A stretch of DNA of 64,000 bases from Phycisphaerae bacterium. GTDB lineage: Bacteria; Planctomycetota; Phycisphaerae; UBA1845. The DNA is taken from the NCBI GenBank assembly GCA_028289375.1, contig JANQQK010000086.1, positions 62,001-126,000 of the forward strand, in the 5' to 3' direction. Below the pieces are notes generated by a model, which worked only from the letters and a program-made list of their open reading frames with translations, searched no databases and was not told where the DNA came from. Made by a program: the position numbers and the translations under genes. Shown in pieces: positions 33,807-43,269 of this stretch. Every line of letters begins with the position of its first letter. Position 1 is the first letter of the stretch.

Positions 33807-36058
33807 CTCGGCTCGATCGTGACCGCCACGTTGTAGTCTGGTTCGCAGCTTGGTTCGTCGTAAATGCCGTATTCGATCAGGTCGTTGGCAACGGGCCAGA
33901 ACGCTTGCACGTGACCGGGGCGGACGTGATCGTCTGACCAGCACACGCCTTTGGTGGAGCCGACCTTCGATGTCACCGTGACAGGCTGTTTGTGCTCCAG
34001 GGACAACCGAGCAACGTCATCGGGGTGCATCAGGATGGCCTGTCGCGTCGTGGCACCGGAGAAGGAGTCTTTGCGGACGGCCGGCGGATGCTGCGAATTC
34101 CATTGACCAAAACCGCGTCGCGTGCTGAGCAGCAGGTGCCCTTCCGGAACCTCGGGCAGGTCGGGCTTGAGAATGCTGAAGACGGCTTTGTTGTTGGGCA
34201 TGTTGGTGAAGCCATCGCGGAACAGGTATTGCCCGCCCCACTGCATCTGTTGGTGCGGGTAGCGCAACCGTTCGATGCCGTCGTACATGATGATCGATTT
34301 GCTGATCATCTCGCGGATGTCCTGCGTATTGGCGTAATTGTAGCCGGTCAGGTCGTCACCCAGAATGCGTTTGGCGATCTCGCGAAAGGCGATCCATGCT
34401 TCGGGAAGGTGTTTGTTCTCGCCGGCCAATGTCCCTTGAAACGCGCGGACGGTGCGATCGGTCGACGTGGTCGTGTAGACACTGTCCCATTCGTACCAGT
34501 TGCGAATCGGAATCACGAGCGAGGCCTCGCCTGGCTCGATCATGGTTTCGGCGTTCATCATGACGTCGAAGCGGATCCTGTAGGGAACGCGCGACAGGGC
34601 GCGCTCGATGAACGACCGATCGGGCATCGTGTCACGCAGGTTGCCGCCAAGACCGCAGAGCACGTTGATGTCGCCGTTGGCCGCCGCAGTAACCATCTTG
34701 CCCGTGGGCAATCCCGGGTTGTCACTGAGTGTTGCACCCCACAATGTACCGTAGTGGCTCGCAGAAGTTGCATCGATCGGTACGCCCCCGGGGAAGATGT
34801 TCGGTGCGACGCCGCATTCTCCGGTGGCTTGCACACCGCTCTGACCACGCAGGGCAGCCAATCCCGCCTTCGTCCTGCCGAGTTGGCCGAGGACGAGCGC
34901 GAGGTTGATGATGCCTTTGACGTTGTCGGTGCCGGTGCGGTGCTGCGTCAGGCCCATGCCCCAGCAGAAGACGATGTTGGGACTGCGTGCGAGCACCATG
35001 GCCACGCGTCGCAGCTGTTCATGCGACGCACCCGACTGCTCGCTCAGGTCGGCAATGCTCTGCTCGCTTAATGCCGACCTAAGTTCATCGAAACCGGAAA
35101 CGTGCTGATCGATCCACGCATGGTGATCGTCGGTGAGCAGCTTGTCTTCGATCAGGATCTTCAGCACGCCATTGAAGAAGGCGACATCGCCGCCCGTGCG
35201 CACATGCACAAACTCGTCGCAGATCTGCGACCCAAACAATGCACTCCGCCACTGCGACGGCACCCAATAGCGGTCGAGTCCGGGCTCGTCGTAGGCATTG
35301 ACCACGATGACGAATGGCTTGCCGCGTCGCTTGCGTCGGCCCTGCTCGATGTAGCGCATCACGAGCGGCTGGTTGTTGGCGAGGTTGGTGCCGGCCAACA
35401 GCAGTGCGTCGGCTTCCACAAAATCGCTCAGCGAACCGGTCGATGCGCCAACGCCGACAGTCGATTTCAAAGCGGTGACGCTGGCGGCGTGACACTGACG
35501 GGCACAGCTGTCGACGTTGTTGGTCTGGCCAACGACGCGCGCGAACTGCTGAAACGTGAAGTACTCCTCGTTGTTGACGGCTTTGCTCGTGGCGAAGAAC
35601 GCACATTCGTCCCCGCGGTGCTTTCTGATCCACTCGGCCGCGAGATCGTACGCTTCTTCAAATGAAATCGGTTGATATCCAGAAGTGCCCTTTCGCCAAA
35701 TAAGCGGCGTACCAACGCGTCCCAATCGTTCGATGGCGTCGTTGCCGAGTTTGCGGATGGCGGCCACATCTGCAAACGCATCCGGGGCGGCCAAGGGTCG
35801 CAAGGCTTCCTCCACCAAGCCAAGGCGAACCAGGCAGAAGTGTGGTGAATGGGGAATGACGTTGTCGCGCAGTCCGTCGGTCTGCACGGCGCAGCCGTTG
35901 CAAGGCCCATTGAGCACCTTCCACGCCTTGTGCCATTGGCCATAGGTATCACCCATCATGCTGGCGATGCCCTTGAAGTGGCGGGGTTTGCGATTGTTGA
36001 GAATGCCCAGCGGTGTGTACTTCGTCACGGCGGACGACAGTTCGTCTTTCCAGTTCAT
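33803..36058 (-). CDS. FdhF/YdeP family molybdopterin oxidoreductase
   Basis: 751-residue bis-MGD molybdopterin enzyme of the DMSO reductase superfamily. N-terminal GPCNGCAVQ (about residue 52) resembles the CxxC end of the YdeP-type iron-sulfur site. NVDSCARQCHAASV places Cys at the Mo-ligand position (Sec or Cys in formate dehydrogenase H). GMGLTQHRTGTDNV and GLAALRGQSGVQATGECGV are cofactor-binding blocks; the C-terminal domain binds the pterin. Oxidation of formate is possible but unproven; YdeP-like members have unclear substrates. ATG 36058 has AGGGGAT upstream. No FdhD is nearby. Embedded in the Hsp70/FHA operon. Confidence 0.85.
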   Translation of the reverse strand: MNWKDELSSAVTKYTPLGILNNRKPRHFKGIASMMGDTYGQWHKAWKVLNGPCNGCAVQTDGLRDNVIPHSPHFCLVRLGLVEEALRPLAAPDAFADVAAIRKLGNDAIERLGRVGTPLIWRKGTSGYQPISFEEAYDLAAEWIRKHRGDECAFFATSKAVNNEEYFTFQQFARVVGQTNNVDSCARQCHAASVTALKSTVGVGASTGSLSDFVEADALLLAGTNLANNQPLVMRYIEQGRRKRRGKPFVIVVNAYDEPGLDRYWVPSQWRSALFGSQICDEFVHVRTGGDVAFFNGVLKILIEDKLLTDDHHAWIDQHVSGFDELRSALSEQSIADLSEQSGASHEQLRRVAMVLARSPNIVFCWGMGLTQHRTGTDNVKGIINLALVLGQLGRTKAGLAALRGQSGVQATGECGVAPNIFPGGVPIDATSASHYGTLWGATLSDNPGLPTGKMVTAAANGDINVLCGLGGNLRDTMPDRSFIERALSRVPYRIRFDVMMNAETMIEPGEASLVIPIRNWYEWDSVYTTTSTDRTVRAFQGTLAGENKHLPEAWIAFREIAKRILGDDLTGYNYANTQDIREMISKSIIMYDGIERLRYPHQQMQWGGQYLFRDGFTNMPNNKAVFSILKPDLPEVPEGHLLLSTRRGFGQWNSQHPPAVRKDSFSGATTRQAILMHPDDVARLSLEHKQPVTVTSKVGSTKGVCWSDDHVRPGHVQAFWPVANDLIEYGIYDEPSCEPDYNVAVTIEPR

Positions 36059-36095
36059 CGATCCCGATCCCCTGCTTCTGCGGTGTTGCGACCCG

Positions 36096-37076
36096 TTAAT
36101 ACCGCAAACTGATGAGGATATCGAATTGGCCGAGGGTGAGCATGTCGCGGTCTGCCAGGATGGTGCGCATGACCTCGACGCCATTGACCAGCACGCCGTT
36201 GGTGCTTTGCAGGTCTTCGACTTCCCACGCGTCGCCGACGGTCTGAATGGCGCAGTGGTGGCGGGAGATGGTCGGATCAGGCAGTTGCCACAGGGCCGTC
36301 TCGGATTGGCCGATGACGAATCGCTGAGACGCGAGCGCGTTGAAAACGGGCATCGGCACGCTGATTCCCTTGTGCATGATCATCGAGAGCGGTGGGGCCT
36401 GCTTCTTGCGACCTGCGTCCGGTTCGATACGCGTGAATCGAAGTCGGTAGCCACCAATGTCGATCAGATCGCCCGGCGCGAGGACGAATTCCACGGTCGT
36501 TTGGCCATTGACCTGGATGATCCGCTCCTTCGCGGTTGGCGCAATGATCCAGTCGCCGTCAATGAAACGCAGGACCGCATGCACGTTGATGGTGCGGCTG
36601 CCGTCGATGACCAGCGCACAGTTCGGTGCGGCGCCGATCTTGAAATCGGTTCCTTCGACCAGTTCATACCCCTGGCCAATGAGTTGCGGTCCTGCCACGA
36701 CGGTCAGTTGGCAATCGGGAATTGGCGCTGCCATATGGGCACTGAGCAGTTCATCGCGGTCGATGCTCAGCCGGCGGGCGAGGTCGATGTCGTAAGCTTC
36801 CTTGAGTGCCGGATTGGTCAGAACCACACGTGCCTGCGCAACAGCGTTCATCACATCCTGCACCGACTCGCGGGTCGAACGATCTGGGTGATCGTGATAC
36901 TCACGAATGGCGCGGTAGCGCTTGCGGACGGCCTGGTTGATGCGTTCGTAGTGGCTGCAGAAAAGTTCGACGCCGAGCAAGTCATAGTGATCCGGCGGAC
37001 ATTGTTCGGGCGACAGGCCCAGGATGTCGACGAGCGGATTGTTCAGCGTGCTGGATGGACGTGGCTTGTCCGTCAT
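36096..37076 (-). CDS. J-domain-like and FHA-domain protein
   Basis: 326 residues. The N-terminal quarter is J-domain-like: DHYDLLGVELFCSHYERINQ..., with an HPD tripeptide (EYHDHPDRST, about residue 62) and NPALKEAYD at the end. A middle forkhead-associated-like unit follows (FKIGAAPNCALVIDGSR... VNGQTTVEF), then a clear C-terminal FHA domain with GQSETALWQLPDPTISRHH (Ser-Arg-x-His core) and LQSTNGVLVNG. FHA domains bind phosphothreonine; the J-domain would stimulate the Hsp70-like protein, whose stop overlaps this ATG by 4 bases. Confidence 0.85.
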   Translation of the reverse strand: MTDKPRPSSTLNNPLVDILGLSPEQCPPDHYDLLGVELFCSHYERINQAVRKRYRAIREYHDHPDRSTRESVQDVMNAVAQARVVLTNPALKEAYDIDLARRLSIDRDELLSAHMAAPIPDCQLTVVAGPQLIGQGYELVEGTDFKIGAAPNCALVIDGSRTINVHAVLRFIDGDWIIAPTAKERIIQVNGQTTVEFVLAPGDLIDIGGYRLRFTRIEPDAGRKKQAPPLSMIMHKGISVPMPVFNALASQRFVIGQSETALWQLPDPTISRHHCAIQTVGDAWEVEDLQSTNGVLVNGVEVMRTILADRDMLTLGQFDILISLRY

Positions 37077-38755
37077 TCTTCGACCGTCAGCTCGCGCATG
37101 GCGTTGGTGAGTTCTTCGATCGTCTTCTGATCAAAACCAGACTCACGCTGGATACTGGCTTCACCGGTGTGCTTGGTTGTCGTCTCGGTTGCTTGAACAT
37201 GAATGCGACCACTGCTGTCGTACTGAAAGGTCACTTCAACGGGTGAACCCTGCGGCAGTCCCTTGGGCAGGTCGCGGATCACGCATTCACCGATCTGCGT
37301 GCAGCCACGCGGATCGCGTGATGCCCCTTCAACGACGGGCACGCGGATGATGCGTTGATTGGCAGCTTCGGTACCGAAGACCTTCGTCCGCGTTGTCGGG
37401 ATCGGCGTGTTCCGCGGAATGACCACCGAATTGACGATTCGGTTCTCCTTCGACGATCGCACGATCACACCGAGGCTGTGCGAGTTGATGTCGGCCATCT
37501 GCACACGTTGGGCCGCTTCAACAACGGGCGGGTCGAAGACGTCGAGGATATTCTCGCGTTCGTCGCCACCCGAGTCGGGCACGTCCTCAGTGGCAAACGT
37601 TCGCGCACCATCCGTCGTCACGGTCGCAGCCGTCGTGGCCATCTGCGTGATCGCCGCGTGAATGGCGGCACCATGGGCGACGATCTGTTCCGGAGCGGTG
37701 GCCATGTTGGGTTTCTTGCCCGAGATGCGTTCGAGCATGCGGTAGACCATCGGCATGCGTGATGCACCGCCGACAAGAAGAACGTCGTCGATGCGATCCC
37801 ACGTCAGCAGTGCGTCTTCAAGGAGCATCTCGATGGTCATCTGCAGACGGGTGAGCAAGTCAGCCGTCAGTGATTCGAAGCGCTCACGCGTGATGGGGAC
37901 CGCCATGTCGCGGCCATCAGCATCAATGCGAACCGTCGTCTGGGCGTCGCTGCTCAAGGCGATCTTTGCTTTTTCCGAGGCGATGAAGAGCTGAGACTTG
38001 TGCGTCTCTTCCTTGCGCGGATCGAAGCCATGATGCTTGTCAAAATCGTCGGCCAATGACATCGCCAGACGTCGGTCAAAGTCGACACCGCCAAGGCGTA
38101 CCTCGCCACCGGTCGCAAGCACGTTGAAGTGTTCGCCGTTGATCCGAATGATCGTGGCGTCGAAAGTACCACCGCCGAGATCGAACACGAGCGTTGTGGA
38201 AGGCGCCGTGGCTGCGATGGCCGCCACCTCAAACCGAATCGACGACCCACCTGCCTGCAGGTACTGCCGAAACGCGTTCGCCAGTGCCGCCGCGGTCGGT
38301 TCGTTGATGATGTCGACCACGTCGAGCGAAGCAATGCGCCCTGCGTCCTGCGTGGCTTTGCGACGCAGATCGCCGAAATATGCCGGTACGGTGATGACGG
38401 CGCCGCGCACGGGGCCGACATGATGTTCAAAATCCTCGCGTAGTTTTCGCAGGACCAGCGCAGACAGTGCTTCCGGCGAATACTCCTTGCCCCCGACAGG
38501 GCGATGATAGAACTTGTCGCCCATGTCGCGCTTGAAGTTCAACGCCACCAGATCGGGATGATCGATCGACGCAATACGGGCAGCCTCACCGACATGAATC
38601 TCCCGATTCTCGCCGATCAGAACCGCGGACGGTGTCACGAACGAGCCGGATCGATTCGGCACCGACACCGGCTGCCCCTGTCGATCGACGTAGGCAATGC
38701 CGGAAAACGTCGTTCCCAAATCAATTCCGACATATCGGGGTTGTCTGCTTTGCAT
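37073..38755 (-). CDS. Hsp70 family protein without lid domain
   Basis: 560 residues, shorter than DnaK (about 640). Nucleotide-binding domain: IDLGTTFSGIAYVD (phosphate 1), NEPTAAALA, VFDLGGGTFDATI (phosphate 2), VLLVGGASRMPMV (adenosine motif). A beta-type substrate-binding domain follows (NSVVIPRNTPIPTTRTKVF... FQYDSSGRIHVQATE), and the protein stops shortly after, so the alpha-helical lid is missing or minimal. A cytoplasmic specialised chaperone rather than the housekeeping DnaK; it is first gene of the operon and coupled to the J/FHA protein by an ATGA overlap. Confidence 0.9.
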   Translation of the reverse strand: MQSRQPRYVGIDLGTTFSGIAYVDRQGQPVSVPNRSGSFVTPSAVLIGENREIHVGEAARIASIDHPDLVALNFKRDMGDKFYHRPVGGKEYSPEALSALVLRKLREDFEHHVGPVRGAVITVPAYFGDLRRKATQDAGRIASLDVVDIINEPTAAALANAFRQYLQAGGSSIRFEVAAIAATAPSTTLVFDLGGGTFDATIIRINGEHFNVLATGGEVRLGGVDFDRRLAMSLADDFDKHHGFDPRKEETHKSQLFIASEKAKIALSSDAQTTVRIDADGRDMAVPITRERFESLTADLLTRLQMTIEMLLEDALLTWDRIDDVLLVGGASRMPMVYRMLERISGKKPNMATAPEQIVAHGAAIHAAITQMATTAATVTTDGARTFATEDVPDSGGDERENILDVFDPPVVEAAQRVQMADINSHSLGVIVRSSKENRIVNSVVIPRNTPIPTTRTKVFGTEAANQRIIRVPVVEGASRDPRGCTQIGECVIRDLPKGLPQGSPVEVTFQYDSSGRIHVQATETTTKHTGEASIQRESGFDQKTIEELTNAMRELTVEE

Positions 38756-38906
38756 GAAGCGTGACGTCCGTCCGTTGAGTGGCGATCGCTGCGTTACAGT
38801 GCAAGTGTAGGCAGCCTTGGGCGGCCAATCAACCGGTGATATCGGATGGCACGCACGTCCTGCCGCATCGTAAGTTCAATGAATTTCGCGAATTACGTGT
38901 AAGATC

Positions 38907-40544
38907 TCACGGGCGATGCCATTCGTCGCAACCCGTGCAAAGCGGCATGATCGCGTAATCACCGGCCTGGTGACCATGACGAATCCGCGTCAATCGTCGA
39001 CCGTTCCAGAGTGTCTCAATCTGGGTTTCCGCGACGTTGCCGATCGGGTAACGACCGGCGAAATCCTGATCGCACGTGATCATCGAACCATCAGCGAGAA
39101 CGGTGGCACGGTGTTGAATCTGCTGGCATGGGAAACGCGTCGGCGGACTCATCGACATCACGGCATGATCGGACAGCTGCCCTGCGCAATGACTGTAGCC
39201 TCGGATGTTGGCCCATCCCTCCTCGCGAAGCCAACCATCGAAGAACGCTTCCATCTCCTCAATCGTCTCGATGCTCTTGGTCATCTCGGGGACGACGAGC
39301 GGCGCGACGCAGGGTCGCTCGCGTTTCAACGTCGCCAACTTGGCGAGGTTTTCCCGGACATCGTGCAGACGCGGTTCACCTTGCACGCGGGCGTACAATT
39401 CCGGCGTCCACGCGTCGAGGATCACGTTCAGAACGTCGATACCATGCTCGATCAAGTGCTCTGAGGTTGCCTCATCCAGTGCAAGTCCATTCGTCCGAAC
39501 GGCGATGCCGTAGATTCCGGCGTCGCGCAACACGCCGACAACGTCCCCGAATTGCGGATGCAAGAGCGGTTCGCCGAATCCACCCAGGACCACAAGGGCA
39601 TCGTCGTGTCGTGAGAGCTCCACCGCAATCTTCTCGACCAATGCAAGCGCCATCGGACCGCGCGTCGGCACACGTGCACCACGCGGGCGAAGCAAGGCGT
39701 TGGGCAACTGGTCTTCGGTGGTCAGTTCAATCTCCACCTCGCGCGGCAATGATGGAACACCACCCTGCCGTTGCTCGATCAACCACGATGCCACCGACTC
39801 CGCGTCGATCGGTCGGCCGGTCTCAAGGTATCCAGCCACATTGTCGCGGGCGCGTTCGGTATCGACGATAAGCCGACCAGCCGCGTAGCGGATCTTCTCC
39901 GAAGCCGTGAAACAGCACGACTTGTGCGCGAGGTCCATCATCGGCGCATCGGGTTTGTAGGACATGACAAACCCGGGCGGCACGTGCTTCTGCCCCATTT
40001 CCAGGAGCAGCTCCGTGCGAAAGACGGTCCCCACCATCCCCGGCGGCGCCTGAGCAAACGTCATGCGCGCTTCTTCTGCAGAGCCTTCCGCATGGTCGAC
40101 CAGATCGTCGATGAGTCGTGGATCGATCAGCGGGGCACACGCTGGAGCAGCCACAACGCAGTCGGCTTTCTGTTCGTGTGCCAGGATCGCCAACTCGTCG
40201 GAACGGGCATATTCATCGATCGAGCACGTGCCCCCCAGTCCACCACGCCACGCATCGAGCGACCATTTGCGTGCCGTTCGGATCAGGTTCCGATACGGAT
40301 CCGCCGCGACGCGCGCGGCGCGAACCGAGACTTGTTGTTCCAGGGCAGACGGCACCAGTTGCCGACATCGCGACACTTGTTCTGCCGGGCAGATGATGAA
40401 GATGTCCGGGCTGCGATCAGACATCACGAGCCGCTTGAGCGTTCGCGGCAGGACCGCCTCACCGAGAATCTCGTCCGCCGCCCGGCTCCTCGTGCCAATC
40501 GACGATACATCGAGGTCGACCTCAACAGCAGTGATGCATTTCAT
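38907..40544 (-). CDS. nucleotidyltransferase-like / cluster-less radical SAM-like protein with SPASM domain
   Basis: 545 residues. The N-terminal part (to about 215) looks like a sugar-nucleotide transferase fold of the SpsF/NeuA type (DIFIICPAEQVSRC..., ADCVVAAPACAPLIDPRLIDD). The second part follows the radical SAM barrel: at about residue 280, where CxxxCxxC should be, it reads TTEDQLPNALLRPRG with no cysteine, yet VLGGFGEPLLHPQFGDV (GGE-like motif, about 320) is intact. The C-terminal SPASM domain (FPCQQI... MITCDQDF... PLCTGCDEW) keeps its cysteines. Its start overlaps the DUF115 gene by 4 bases, pointing to a role in surface glycan or peptide modification. Confidence 0.75.
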   Translation of the reverse strand: MKCITAVEVDLDVSSIGTRSRAADEILGEAVLPRTLKRLVMSDRSPDIFIICPAEQVSRCRQLVPSALEQQVSVRAARVAADPYRNLIRTARKWSLDAWRGGLGGTCSIDEYARSDELAILAHEQKADCVVAAPACAPLIDPRLIDDLVDHAEGSAEEARMTFAQAPPGMVGTVFRTELLLEMGQKHVPPGFVMSYKPDAPMMDLAHKSCCFTASEKIRYAAGRLIVDTERARDNVAGYLETGRPIDAESVASWLIEQRQGGVPSLPREVEIELTTEDQLPNALLRPRGARVPTRGPMALALVEKIAVELSRHDDALVVLGGFGEPLLHPQFGDVVGVLRDAGIYGIAVRTNGLALDEATSEHLIEHGIDVLNVILDAWTPELYARVQGEPRLHDVRENLAKLATLKRERPCVAPLVVPEMTKSIETIEEMEAFFDGWLREEGWANIRGYSHCAGQLSDHAVMSMSPPTRFPCQQIQHRATVLADGSMITCDQDFAGRYPIGNVAETQIETLWNGRRLTRIRHGHQAGDYAIMPLCTGCDEWHRP

Positions 40545-42490
40545 GGCTGCCCATCCGTCGCGTCATCAAACCGCCGCTGCGTCTCGTTCAGAAGATCGAT
40601 CATGCGCGCAACACCCTCGCGAAATGCCGTGACGAAACCCTTATCGCGGTCGAGTTGACGCTTTGTGCGTTCGATGCCGGTCGCATCGGACGCGCCCAAT
40701 TTGCGGTCGGCGGTGTAGCGTTGCAGCTCCGCACGCTGCGTCGCCGCCGTGATGATGTCGTAGGTCCGCCCCGCCCGACTGACAATCGCCCGCAATTCAT
40801 CCACACGGACCAGGCGACGATTGAAAGCGGCTGGGTCATCGGTCATTCCGGCAAGCTCGTCGAGCAGTTCGAGCATCTCGTCGCAGAGGTCGCGAATCCG
40901 GGTCACATCCGTGATGCGCTGCGCAACCTGCGTTTTGAATTCTGCATGTCGCGATGTATCGCTCCATTGGGCCTCACTTCGGTACGCGAACGCATTGTCA
41001 GGCAACGCACGCGTGCAGTAGCGGTCGATCACATCGCGCAACGGCATAATCTCCGTGCCGGTCATCCGCGCTCCCCCTTCGGTCGCGTCGATCACTTTGG
41101 CTTTGCTCGTGGCGAAGTCGCGTTCGAACTGTTCGAGATACGTAAAGAGCAGGTCATCCGTGAACACATCACGGCCTTCGACGTCCTTGATCTTGCGCAA
41201 GATCGGCCGATTGCGGACAATCCGCTCCCACTCTTTCGTCTCCATCGAGTTGAAACGGTTGATCTCGCTTCGCCACGTGTTGTGCGTCTCAACGCCCGGC
41301 ACGTAAAAGCAATGCCCACTGAACGCGAGATCCTGCCCGACAAACACGATCGGATCGCATCCCATGTACTGCAGCAGATAAAATGCGAGATGGGCAACGG
41401 TCGCACCAGCCGGCAAACCATCACGACGGGCCAACTCCGGGCCAATCAGCTTCTCAGCGAAATCACTGTACAGCAGCGACACCGGCCCCTTGTACTGCTC
41501 GAGCACATGCCAACTGACTTTCGGCTCGGCGATCAGGTGCACATCACCGAAGTCCTCGATGCCGTGAAAGAACTGCTTCGAGATCGCGTGAAAGTCCAGG
41601 CTTGTCACAAAATCGGGCATGACGCCCCGTTGGGCCAGCGGCTTGAACAGCGATTGCACCGCACACAGGATGCCCTTCCCCTTGAACTCGCTCAGGAGAT
41701 CGATGTTCTTGCGCAGCGACGGACCGCCGGACACCACCACACCAGGATAGCCCTTGAATCGATCACGCAACACGTCGATCGGCGGCGTCGATGCGTAGCT
41801 CGGCAGGTTGTACGCGATGTTGCGACAGGTCACTTCCGAGTTGCCGACCAATGTCAGCAGCGTCATGCGTGCATACGCAATGAAGTCCGTCACAGCCTGC
41901 CGTGCGGCCTTGTAGAACTCCGGAGCGATCTGGTGCGACGCCTGGTGTGTGACAAACTTCGCCCCAAGCATCATGAGCGTCATGTGCGGCTTAAGTCGCT
42001 CGTGCAGGTGATTCTTGTCGAGCCTGGTCACGATAACCAGCTTGCCGGATTGAATCGTCTCGGACAGATCAACACTTGTCAGCGCCGTGGCGATCGTCGC
42101 CATTGACGGCTCGACGACGACGATGAATGCATCACCGCGCAGGCGTGCGTGCAAGGCGCGCACGTGGTAGCCAAGCCCAAGACCAAAGACGACGACGCAG
42201 AACTTGTCCTCAAGGTCCACGCCATCGGCAAACCGCACGCCCTCCGTGTCCGGGTTGTACCGACTGTGAAGCCATCCCGCGCGACCGTCGGCCTGTTGAA
42301 CCCGAACGGTCGGCATACCGGTCTTGGCCGGCTCGGTGGTCAGCCACTCTGATTCGGGCAGGTCATCGATCTGCTGGGCAAGCGCGCTGTCCTGGCGCCA
42401 AAGGGCAGCCATGTTCCGCGCGTAGATCGCATCCGACGCGCCGTCTCCGGCGAGCGGGTCTAGAGACGCTTGAATGGTTGTGGCAACAGT
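40541..42490 (-). CDS. DUF115 / MAF-type motility accessory (6-hydroxymethylpterin pyrophosphokinase MptE-like) protein
   Basis: About 649 residues. The central DUF115 domain is clear: FKGYPGVVVSGGPSLRKNID, ILCAVQSLFKPLAQRGVMPD, DPIVFVGQDLAFSGHCFYVPG. N-terminal region has a Rossmann-like VVFGLGLGYHVRALHARL; the C-terminus is helical. MAF/DUF115 proteins are linked to nonulosonic-acid glycosylation of flagellin and other surface proteins. GTG 42490 is the working start; a TTG at 42553 in frame would overlap aat. It is coupled by ATGA to the cluster-less radical SAM-like gene. Confidence 0.82.
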   Translation of the reverse strand, partial: TVATTIQASLDPLAGDGASDAIYARNMAALWRQDSALAQQIDDLPESEWLTTEPAKTGMPTVRVQQADGRAGWLHSRYNPDTEGVRFADGVDLEDKFCVVVFGLGLGYHVRALHARLRGDAFIVVVEPSMATIATALTSVDLSETIQSGKLVIVTRLDKNHLHERLKPHMTLMMLGAKFVTHQASHQIAPEFYKAARQAVTDFIAYARMTLLTLVGNSEVTCRNIAYNLPSYASTPPIDVLRDRFKGYPGVVVSGGPSLRKNIDLLSEFKGKGILCAVQSLFKPLAQRGVMPDFVTSLDFHAISKQFFHGIEDFGDVHLIAEPKVSWHVLEQYKGPVSLLYSDFAEKLIGPELARRDGLPAGATVAHLAFYLLQYMGCDPIVFVGQDLAFSGHCFYVPGVETHNTWRSEINRFNSMETKEWERIVRNRPILRKIKDVEGRDVFTDDLLFTYLEQFERDFATSKAKVIDATEGGARMTGTEIMPLRDVIDRYCTRALPDNAFAYRSEAQWSDTSRHAEFKTQVAQRITDVTRIRDLCDEMLELLDELAGMTDDPAAFNRRLVRVDELRAIVSRAGRTYDIITAATQRAELQRYTADRKLGASDATGIERTKRQLDRDKGFVTAFREGVARMIDLLNETQRRFDDATDGQP

Positions 42491-42542
42491 CACGGATGCA
42501 GATAGACTCCGGGCGCGACGCGACGATGGCCGCACACCCGGG

Positions 42543-43124
42543 TCAATCGGCAAAACGGACCGAAAGACTCAACGCATTCTTGAGCAGGTCAAGGTACTCC
42601 GACCGTGGAATCTCCCTGACGCCGAACTGTTTGAGGTGTTCTGTTGTAAATTGCACGTCGAGCAGCACCAACCCGCGATCGCGCATGCGCTCCACGAGAT
42701 GCACGAGCGCAAGCTTCGACCCATCGGTCTCGCGAAAGAACATCGACTCCCCAAAGAACGCCCCCTTGATGGACACGCCATACAAGCCGCCAATCAGCCT
42801 CCCCGCGCAGTAGGTCTCCACGCTGTGCGCGAACCCGAGGCGGTGCAAGTGAACGTACGCATCGCGAATCTCGTCTGAAATCCACGTCCCATCCGGTCGC
42901 TCCCCGCACGCATCAATGACTTGCTCAAAGTCGCGATCGATGACCATGTCATAAGGACCATTCCGGTAACGCTTCAGCAGGTTCTTCGAGGCGTGAAAAT
43001 CCGCCAACGGCAAAATCGTCCGCGGATCGGGCGACAGCCAGAATACCTCCTCATGCTCGTCGGCCATCGGGAAAATGCCCTGAGCATAGGCAGCCAGCAG
43101 AATGTCCGGTTCCAGCATGTCCAT
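42543..43124 (-). CDS. aat: leucyl/phenylalanyl-tRNA--protein transferase
   Basis: Adds Leu or Phe from its tRNA to N-terminal Arg/Lys of proteins, creating N-degrons for ClpS/ClpAP. 193 residues, slightly short. Motifs: LLAAYAQGIFPMADEHEEVFWLSPDPR, then GTWISDEIRDAYVHLHRLGF and GGLYGVSIKGAFFGESMF, LLDVQFTTEHLKQFG. Two ATGs (43124 and 43118) are in frame near the start. First gene of the unit with DUF115. Confidence 0.94.
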   Translation of the reverse strand: MDMLEPDILLAAYAQGIFPMADEHEEVFWLSPDPRTILPLADFHASKNLLKRYRNGPYDMVIDRDFEQVIDACGERPDGTWISDEIRDAYVHLHRLGFAHSVETYCAGRLIGGLYGVSIKGAFFGESMFFRETDGSKLALVHLVERMRDRGLVLLDVQFTTEHLKQFGVREIPRSEYLDLLKNALSLSVRFAD

Positions 43125-43177
43125 GATCAGTACCCATCATAACAGTCACATGGGTGCATGCACGCTGCCACACAAAC

Positions 43178-43206
43178 GCGACATCCTGCCGACCATCTTG
43201 TACAAT
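43178..43206 (+). promoter_or_regulatory. candidate sigma-70-like promoter of the sulfotransferase gene
   Basis: GCGACA (43178-43183), 17-base spacer, TACAAT (43201-43206), about 64 bases upstream of the ATG at 43270. Confidence 0.4.
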
Positions 43207-43269
43207 GCCATCCCACAATCGGGCCGTCCCGATTGGGAAGAAAAACGCTGGCCTCGACGCGAGTGCACC

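Noticed and set aside
33803..36058. Selenocysteine in the FdhF-like enzyme
   Set aside because: The Mo-ligand position is encoded as Cys (CARQCHAAS) with no in-frame TGA, so no SECIS is needed.
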